A DNA stretch of 64,000 bases from Conoideocrella luteorostrata (taxonomy: Eukaryota; Ascomycota; Sordariomycetes; Hypocreales; Clavicipitaceae). Below the pieces are notes generated by a model. The model was given only the letters and a program-made list of their open reading frames with translations, ran no database searches and had not been told where the DNA came from. Each line of letters begins with the position of its first letter. Positions within the stretch are counted from its first letter, which is position 1. Below, piece by piece: positions 57,376 to 64,000 of the stretch. Where the stretch lies: contig JASWJB010000182.1 in the NCBI GenBank assembly GCA_032433595.1, positions 1 to 64,000 on the forward strand, given 5' to 3'. The position numbers and the translations under genes are program-made.

Positions 57376-58603
57376 TAAATAAGCATGTAGCTGCTGTGGT
57401 CATGGCTTTTGGTCTGTGGCTGCGGAAAGGACTGTGGTGATGATGATGATGATGATGATGATGATGACCAGCGTACACTGAGGTAGATGTACGAGACTCG
57501 GGGAAGGCACGGGTTCATTGAGGGAAGTTCCTAAGTTGTGATCGCATGGACTGCACTACATCTGTCGTGATAACTTGTAGTCTGTCGCGACAGCCGACGG
57601 TTTTCCCTCAATGCTGCTGATCTTAGCTTCTCGAAATAGGAATGAACCCATTTGGCGAATTTAGATGACATCGCGGTGCTGGATTGGGCTTCTAGTCACG
57701 TTGGGCGACCAAAATAGATTGCCAGGCATGCCACCAACCCGTCGCTGGTCATTTCATTTGACGGCATTCTGTGGCTCATTGTTAGCGAATGTCCACCTAA
57801 TCCGCCGTCTCAATGGTCCTGCATGAAAAATTCCGAGCGCATGGGGAAAGCCCGCGTCTGGAATGGCGCCCGTTCATGGTGGGTTTTCGATCGAAAAGGA
57901 TCCGTCCGGACAGCTGACTGCTCCGGTTCAGGGACGCGATGGCATGTGAGACAATGGCTAGCATCACCATGCCGCCAACGGTTTGTACGGCTGAGAGCCG
58001 ATCCCATTCGTCGGCGACAGAGTTTGCAGTGTTCCTGGAATTTGTAGCATCAGGCAATGTTAGCGATAACTTGAAACCACCACATCCTTTTAGCCATCTC
58101 GGACGACTATTTTTATTTTTTTCTGTGAATCTTTGACTTACTTGCGTGTGTTCCAGGCCTGGTCCCGGACGGCAAATCGTCTAAGAGGCTAAAACATTGC
58201 TTCGTTGGAGCCGCTTGCTCGCGCTCGGCATGGTGATTATTGACTGGTCTCCGGTTTTCGTCCCTCACGGCAAGCTGCACGATAATCTATGGAATCCGTC
58301 AGGGGCGGCTTGTACGATTCGGAGCCGATGATCCGTGGAAGCTCAAAACGCAGCATTGTCCAGACTATATGGGTGAATCATGAGGCCGGCGTGGAATTCT
58401 GGCACTTCTAGCGTCGCGGTCTAGTCTGCCGCGCGCAAACTAATGGCATCCCAAGGAATGCGCATATCAATTAACCCGTGCTGTAAGGGGCTGTCATGGA
58501 TATAATGACTGAAGAATCCTAGATGAGTTCAACTTCGTGCGCTCTCCTACTCGCCAGCAACCCTTCCTCTCCTTTCGTCTTCAACAGTGTCATACAGTAC
58601 GAC
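57376..58603. other. Intergenic region with a TGA microsatellite
   Basis: A perfect (TGA)n tract of about 30 bp sits at 57437-57468, in the GMC gene's 3' region. The rest, up to the hydrolase start, has only short frames without domains. Confidence 0.5.
57437..57468. repeat. (TGA)n microsatellite
   Basis: About ten tandem TGA/ATG units begin some 60 bp after the GMC oxidoreductase stop codon, probably within its 3' UTR. Confidence 0.9.
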
Positions 58604-59956
58604 ATGCCGCCGCGGAGCTACTCAGCAGGAATTCTGCTCACCACTCTGTGCTGCTTCATCCGTCAGTCAAATGGGTACAACTACAATTTCTGTGACGAGC
58701 CCCCGAGTATCCTTCTCCCACCAAACGACACAATTCCAAGCCCGCAGATAAATCGTCGCGCAAACTGCGAGAACTTCAAAATAAGTGATGTGGGTTTTCG
58801 AAGCACAACCTCCCGCTCCTATCCCTGTATACCCTCTTTCATGCCACTTAACTTTTGCGCTTTATGACGCATTCTAAACGATATACAGCCCCAAACATGC
58901 ATTTACCGCCCCCCAGGTTCGCAGCTTGTTTCCATTCCAGCCAGCAGGAACGGAAGCGAGAAGTTAGCCGTCTTCTTGCCCGAAGACCCGGAAACAAAAA
59001 GTGCTCAGCATGTGATGATCATAGTTCCTGGAAAACTCAGCAACGCGGGGCTGTACTGGGAAAGATTGAGAAACGTTTCCGAAGGTCTCTATGGGACACA
59101 GTTCAATAGGACCAACCGAAAAATCCTGAACGTCTCGCCGATACTCTTCTCGGAGCGATTCACCCCAGGCTTGCGCGGCGACGATCAGCTATCGTGGGCA
59201 ACTCCCCGGGGTTGGATCGCTGGACTAACTGCGGCTCATCCTGCCGGGACGAGGTTGACTTCCGTTGACGCCCTGGAAGCACTCGTCGACGAGTTTTCCA
59301 AGTCAGACAAATATCCCATGGTCACAAATATCACCTTTGTTGGGCAGAGCGCGGGCGGGCAGCTCATACAGCGGTACGCAGCCGTCGCGAGAGACCGCCC
59401 ATCGTCGCGGATCCATATTCGCTACATTCAGAACAATCCCGCAACGTGCGCCTACTTCACGAGCCAGCGGCCCACGAACGGGAACGAGACTCTGCCGTCG
59501 AAAGCCGACTGCCGAAGATCCAACACCTGGCCCTTTGGCTACCACAACTTCCCTGGCACGGCCACCGGAACCAAGTCGCCAATGGAGTACTTCCGGCAAT
59601 ACATCACGCGCGATGTTGTCGCGACTGTCGGCTACAAGGACACCAACCCCTGCAGCGGCGATCAGACGTGCAGGGCGGTCATGCTGGGCGGTCACAAGCG
59701 ACGCGATCGGAACCTGATTTGGCATAGGTACATCAATGAGCTGGCCAGGACAAACGAGGACTTGACTGGGTTTCCCGGCCAGTTTACAGGCCTCCCGGAT
59801 TGGAGCTCAGTGTCTCATTACAAAGTGAACTTGCGTCTTGTCGTTGCTAAAAACGAGGGCCACGAGTTTCAAGATATATTTACAACCGACGTCGGCCTCT
59901 CGGCGCTGTTTGATGACGATAACATTATGGAAGGCTATCGACCGTCTCGTATTTAG
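58604..59956 (+). CDS. Secreted alpha/beta-hydrolase of unknown substrate
   Basis: The ATG at 58604 is chosen over the in-frame one at 58523 because it starts a signal peptide (MPPRSYSAGILLTTLCCFIR). The single intron is ambiguous. One model ends exon 1 at 58793 (GTTTTC donor) and resumes at 58917, giving 409 aa; another uses GTGGGT at 58790 and resumes at 58925, giving 405 aa. Both restore the frame into LVSIPASRNGSEKLAVFLPE. The fold is shown by HVMIIVPGKLSNAGLYWERL and the nucleophile elbow VGQSAGGQLIQRY (Ser at about 204-208). His in AKNEGHEFQD is the likely base. Several Cys (CAYF, NPCSGDQTC) fit an extracellular protein. Similar fungal secreted hydrolases have poorly known substrates, so I do not name one. 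Confidence 0.8.
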
Positions 59957-60365
59957 ATAACTTGCAAGTTAATTGATGATTGTCAACGCCCTTACCGCGG
60001 CTTGTCACTCGCTGAGTTGGGGACATCCCGCTGTCTCCCCGGCCGACTCTCCTGTTAATGCTGAAGTCACAGCCGAGCCAGGCGGGTCCAGTCGTTTTCG
60101 TCTCAGCACTTCAAATGAAGTCGTATAAGCGTCCTCAGGTTTGCCCGGCTTTTCAGCCGAATTGATGGAGTACGGGCTGCTGCGCCTTATACCTAGTATT
60201 CACAAATCCAAAATATCCTTTCTTCTTTTTTTTTTGGGTAAAAGCCTCCCACTTATTGCTAATATCCGTTTGTTATCAACGTCAAACTAGATAAACGAAG
60301 GGACTGTCGGAACATGCTCATGTAGACTGACCTGCTGCAAACCACAAGCTAGACCTCTGCTCACC

Positions 60366-60515
60366 ATGGCTTCAATAAAGACCACTAGATGGGGCATTCT
60401 TGCCACTGGCAAATGCTTCTTTGTATGTTCTTACGATGATGTCCAATCATTTATCATTTCTGTATTTGAACTATATGCACAACAAGGATCTCAATCTCGG
60501 CTAATTGGTTCGTAG
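60366..60515 (+). pseudogene. Possible relic of a Gfo/Idh/MocA-type dehydrogenase 5' end
   Basis: ATG at 60366 opens MASIKTTRWGILATGKCFF. Fungal NAD(P)-dependent xylose/dihydrodiol dehydrogenases begin in just this way, with a short Thr-rich start and then RWGILATG of the Rossmann fold. A GTATGT donor-like site follows at about 60423, with an acceptor-like ACAAG near 60485, after which DLNLG runs into a stop. The remainder of the enzyme is not found downstream. The match rests on about ten residues, so it may be chance. Confidence 0.3.
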
Positions 60516-61927
60516 CGGGAAAGATTTATCAGTAGCTGCAGCGTGAAGGAAATACGCTATACAGTGGTTCTGCGGAGGGAGAAGGGAGTTGGGACTAGCT
60601 CGAGGTGATGACTTTCATGCCAGCTCCCGCCAAACTCGACTTCGCCCGGATGTTGGGTTGACCGCTGAAGGGTAGCAAGGATAGGCGAACTACCCCGTGA
60701 AGTTCTGGTTTACCATTAATCGCCGCTTCTATGCCTGAGAGTGACGCCGCAACGGAGCTACCGTTTCGGGCTGACCAAACACCATTGGAGTCTAGGCAGC
60801 TAGAGGCAATGGAGCAATGGCCCGGGAATAATTCGATTCCATCCGGCACCTCAATGCCGATCAATTGTTAGATTTGGAGGTGGAAACTTTAACGTCAAAA
60901 CTAAGTACGGAGAGAGCGGTTCGTCACGTAGTATTCATGACGGGGCATCCATACGTATCGATAATGTAATGGGCTGTGGGTCAGAGCACAATGGGAGGAA
61001 GAACATAGGGGGAGTAAGATGATCTATTACTATGACTCGATGATAGCAGGTAAATTAGTCAAAGCCCTTATCTATTTGTTGACCCAAAGCACACACCCAG
61101 CACACAAGTATACGGGCCTCTGACGCGTGATCAGCAACGCAACTTCAATTCAGTACAGGGAACAGCTAGAGACTGTTACGACTCGGGTTCTGGTATAGCA
61201 GAGTGAAGGGCAAGACTTCTCATGTAGTTCGCCGCTTAGTACCAAAAAAGTAGCGCTTTTTGTAGATAGTCTTAATCTCTGACCCTCACTATAGACATGG
61301 TCCTTCTCCTCCATGTATGCTCGCTACTACCCCGCAGTGAAGAATTTGCTAGCCACATGATACTCTTCCCGATGGCCTCAGGTGCATTGCTAGTTCTACG
61401 ACTCCGCGCGGGTCGTCGACGGTGGTGGTCCCTAACAGAGACCCGCATCAATTCATAGTAACCTCGTTTGTAATAAGATCAAATGGCTAAGCTGCCCAGT
61501 CCAAGGTTATCGGATATAAGCGCTCTTCAGTAAAACAATTCAAGCATGATAGGCATAAGAGCAAGGCCCCAAACAAGGGCATGATTTAAACACGGAGGGG
61601 AAACTTGTTGATCTATTTAGACGGTCTGGCTAGGACCCCTCTTATAGCTAATTTACTTGGCTTGACCAAATTGGTCGAGTCCAATCTTCACGCGAGAGCA
61701 ATTCCATCGGCAAGAGACCCTTTTTCGCCTGCACAATAACTAGGCATTAGAATTATCGGTATCTTACCGAACCGGCCCCATTAATTTTGAATACATCGAG
61801 ACTAGGCCGAATTCAGCTATAAGACTACATTTTTTACTTGCTGCTAAGGGCGGCGCCCGCTGTGGGACTGTGAGGAGGAGGCCCACCGGTACACTTAGCC
61901 AACGGGTAATAGTCGAACCGCGCACCA

Positions 61928-61963
61928 GTGGCCGAAACCGCCATATCTACCGATTTCGGCCAC
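61928..61963. promoter_or_regulatory. 10-bp perfect inverted repeat in the reductase leader
   Basis: GTGGCCGAAA (61928-61937) and TTTCGGCCAC (61954-61963) are exact complements separated by 16 bases. In RNA this gives a GC-rich hairpin about 115-150 nt before the ATG at 62077; in DNA it could be a dyad binding site. Function is unknown. Confidence 0.5.
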
Positions 61964-61980
61964 ACAACAAAAACCCCGCC

Positions 61981-61986
61981 GAGTCA
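61981..61986 (-). promoter_or_regulatory. Candidate CPC-1 site TGACTC
   Basis: The complement of GAGTCA gives TGACTC, the core of the amino-acid cross-pathway control element, about 90 bp before the start codon of an arginine-pathway enzyme. It is one base short of the full TGACTCA. A position inside a transcribed leader would make it irrelevant. Confidence 0.25.
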
Positions 61987-62076
61987 CCATCGGTTGAAAG
62001 CAAGACCGACATCACCAAGACACAACGTCCCTACCGCTCGCCGGCGACTCAATTGAGCTGAGAAGCAACCGAAATC

Positions 62077-63371
62077 ATGCTCTCTGCCACCTCTGTGGCC
62101 CTGCGTGGCGGCACCCGCCGAGCCGTCCGGCCCCTCGTTACGTCAATTGCCGCTTCCTCGAGCTCGAGCCCATCCCTCGCCGGCCGACGCCAGACGCTCA
62201 ACTCTCAAAACATATCCACCCAATTCCTGGCGACTCCTAGCCGACGAGGACGGGGATACGCCACTACGACAAACCCTAACCCCCCTCTAGGGAAGAAAAA
62301 TGCCTCCAACGATGTTCCGTCTCGCGTCGCTCTGATTGGAGCCCGAGGATACACCGGCCAGGCTTTGATTGACCTTCTCAACGAGCACCCGTACATGGAT
62401 CTTCGCCATGTGTCTTCACGGGAGCTGGCAGGCCAGGAGCTGCAGGGCTACAGCAAGCGTCAGATTATCTACGAGAACTTGGCTCCTGAGGACGCAGTTC
62501 AGTTAGATAAAGATGGCAAAGTGGACTGCTGGGTACTAGCTCTCCCCAATGGCGTAGCCAGGCCCTTCATTGACGCCTTTGACAGCATCAACTCCAAGAG
62601 CCTTATTGTTGATCTCTCCGCCGACTATCGGTTCGATGACTCGTGGACTTATGCTTTGCCTGAGCTTACCAAGCGTTCTGCCATTTGCCAGGCCACCCGG
62701 ATCTCCAACCCTGGCTGTTATGCTACAGGTGCTCAGCTCGGCATCGCCCCCATGCTTGAATACCTGGGAGGCGCGCCTTCTATCTTTGGCGTATCGGGAT
62801 ATTCTGGCGCTGGCACTCGGCCAAGCCCGAATAACGATCTGAATAGACTGAAGGACAACTTGGCTCCATATTCATTAACAGGCCATATTCATGAGCGAGA
62901 AATCAGTCGCCACCTTGGCACTCCCGTCGGCTTTATGCCACATGTTGCTTCCTGGTTCCAGGGTATTCATCTTACCATCAATCTACCCCTAAATAAGACC
63001 ATGACCTCTCGCGACATCCGCCATATCTACCAGGACCGATATGCTGGTGAGAAGCTTATCAAGGTTGTCGGCGAAGCTCCTCTTGTGAAAAATATTTCTG
63101 GACTACATGGGGTCGAGATTGGGGCATTTACTGTCGATAGTACGGGCAAGCGGGTAGTTGTGTAAGTGGTCAATAACTTCGTACATGCGTCGATTATGCT
63201 AATTCCGCCAAAGTTGCGTTACAATAGACAACCTCAATAAGGGAGCCAGCACCCAGTGCCTACGTAAGTTTCCTTGGTTCTGATATCAATTCTATTCATT
63301 CACTAATTTATTCAGAAAATATGAATCTCGCACTTGGTTACGGGGAGTATGAGGGTATCCCTACCATGTAA
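62077..63371 (+). CDS. Mitochondrial N-acetyl-gamma-glutamyl-phosphate reductase lacking the fused kinase
   Basis: Three exons, 62077-63161, 63214-63263 and 63316-63371, with introns of 52 and 52 bp give 396 aa. A Ser/Arg-rich presequence (MLSATSVALRGGTRRAVRPL) and the linker-like RGYATTTNPNPPLGKKN lead into PSRVALIGARGYTGQALIDL, the NADP-binding start. The catalytic Cys is C214 in RISNPGCYATGAQ. Further family blocks are VDLSADYRFDDSWTYALPEL, GVSGYSGAGTRPS and MPHVASWFQGIHLT. The C-terminal exons restore CLQNMNLALGYGEYEGIPTM. The enzyme reduces N-acetylglutamyl phosphate to the semialdehyde in ornithine/arginine synthesis. In ascomycetes it is normally the C-terminal half of a precursor (arg-6/ARG5,6) whose N-terminal half is N-acetylglutamate kinase. 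No kinase sequence is present here or in the 2 kb upstream. All catalytic motifs and splice sites look intact. Confidence 0.92.
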
Positions 63372-64000
63372 AGGCTCTGGCTATAGCAGATAGTTGACTT
63401 AGCTAGGACGTTCCCTAAAAAGCATTTTTCTAGTTTACATCTACTCCGTGTCTTCATAGAGGAGCTTTTCTTGCATATACTGATCTGTTAACCATATGCG
63501 TACTTGTTAATCTCCAGTATTGTTCTTTCATTTGGCACAGAAATTCCTCTGACGGGAGCGAACAACAAACAGACATGCCTGAGCGAAACCCTTGGATGAC
63601 AAGGCTCGGTGAGTTGAAACCACGTCATTGGTAGCACCCAGCTCGAGGGGGCCGGCAGAATCTCATCTGGATCGAACCCTGCCTGAGCCATTAAATGTCT
63701 TGTCTTAGAAGATGTGCTCAAATGTAAGAGGAGATGAAAGTGTGTCTCGGTTGGTCACTGATTGCGACACTGTTCGGTCAGTAGATGAGGTGGAAATCAC
63801 GGACAGTTTTGCAGCAGGAGATTGATACCCGTTACCATCCCATTGATGTATGAGAGCGACGCGGCGTTTTAGCGTATATTATTATTCACGTATGCACTCT
63901 CAGCCTCATTTCCCGACTGATTAGTAATTTCCTTTGCGTACGCCACCATGCCGTAAAGCGAAATGAAAAGGTCCCGAAAAGTCTCGAGCCCGAACACAAC
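63372..64000. other. Downstream sequence to window end
   Basis: This contains the reductase 3' UTR. A minus-strand frame at 63488-63721 has no recognisable domain. No further gene start is visible before the window ends. Confidence 0.45.

Larger units (their letters stand above)
59957..62076. other. Gene-free tract with one probable gene relic and a 5' leader
   Basis: No intact gene is seen in 2.1 kb. A possible oxidoreductase relic is at 60366-60515. From about 61,860 the sequence becomes CA-rich and C-rich, as expected for the leader of the reductase starting at 62077. Within it lie a 10-bp inverted repeat (61928-61963) and a GAGTCA/TGACTC site (61981-61986). A minus-strand frame at 60595-60864 shows no clear family. 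Confidence 0.5.

Noticed and set aside
60595..60864. Minus-strand frame with a faint amidase-like stretch (SVAASLSGIEAAINGKP).
   Set aside because: The resemblance covers under 20 residues with no amidase catalytic Ser-Ser-Lys motif; not enough to call even a relic.
61870..62061. Open frame directly upstream of, and in frame with, the AGPR start.
   Set aside because: It has no ATG, ends in a stop 15 bp before the real start, and its basic composition fits leader sequence; neither an N-terminal extension nor a uORF.

Overview
The window is nuclear DNA from a filamentous ascomycete. The evidence is short GT-AG introns (about 45-95 bp) with CTAAC/CTGAC-like branch sites, fungal-specific families (a Cid13-type poly(A) polymerase with long disordered tails, an Alp2/proteinase B-type vacuolar subtilase, an AOX-like GMC oxidoreductase, NUO9.5) and long gene-free intergenic tracts. 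The style of the proteins and intergenic DNA suggests Sordariomycetes, probably Hypocreales, but the sequence alone cannot settle that. I found no CRISPR array, rRNA, convincing tRNA or intact transposon.

Layout. At 0.8-4.9 kb (-) is a 4-exon Cid13-family non-canonical poly(A) polymerase. A 6-kb gene-free tract follows, crowded with the 9-mer TACTCCGTA. At 10.9-11.8 kb (+) is a 2-exon AhpC/TSA-like thioredoxin-fold protein, facing a 5-exon disordered unknown protein (13.1-14.8 kb, -). A second gene-poor tract, with one small candidate gene (20.6 kb, -), leads to a membrane-anchored PAF-acetylhydrolase-type esterase (21.8-23.4 kb, +), a 1050-aa disordered unknown protein (23.6-26.8 kb, -) and an Alp2-type subtilisin (27.7-29.3 kb, -).

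A compact housekeeping core follows: a 6-exon BEACH/WD40 protein of about 2,609 aa (32.3-40.4 kb, +), complex I subunit NUO9.5 (40.9-41.2 kb, -), the oligosaccharyltransferase subunit WBP1 (41.7-43.2 kb, +) and the spliceosomal factor ISY1 (44.5-45.3 kb, +), whose first coding exon is just the ATG. After another repeat-bearing spacer come a disordered unknown protein (48.6-50.8 kb, +) and a mitochondrial serine O-acyltransferase of the homoserine acetyltransferase fold (51.7-53.2 kb, +).

The last 10 kb looks accessory. It holds a truncated nucleoside-phosphorylase-domain relic (about 54.4-54.6 kb), an AOX-like GMC oxidoreductase (55.4-57.4 kb), a secreted alpha/beta hydrolase (58.6-60.0 kb), a possible Gfo/Idh dehydrogenase relic (60.4 kb) and an intact mitochondrial N-acetyl-gamma-glutamyl-phosphate reductase lacking the kinase half to which this enzyme is normally fused in ascomycetes (62.1-63.4 kb). 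That kinase-less enzyme and the dispersed TACTCCGTA element are the two observations most worth following up. Exon boundaries were worked out by hand from reading frame, splice consensus and family knowledge.
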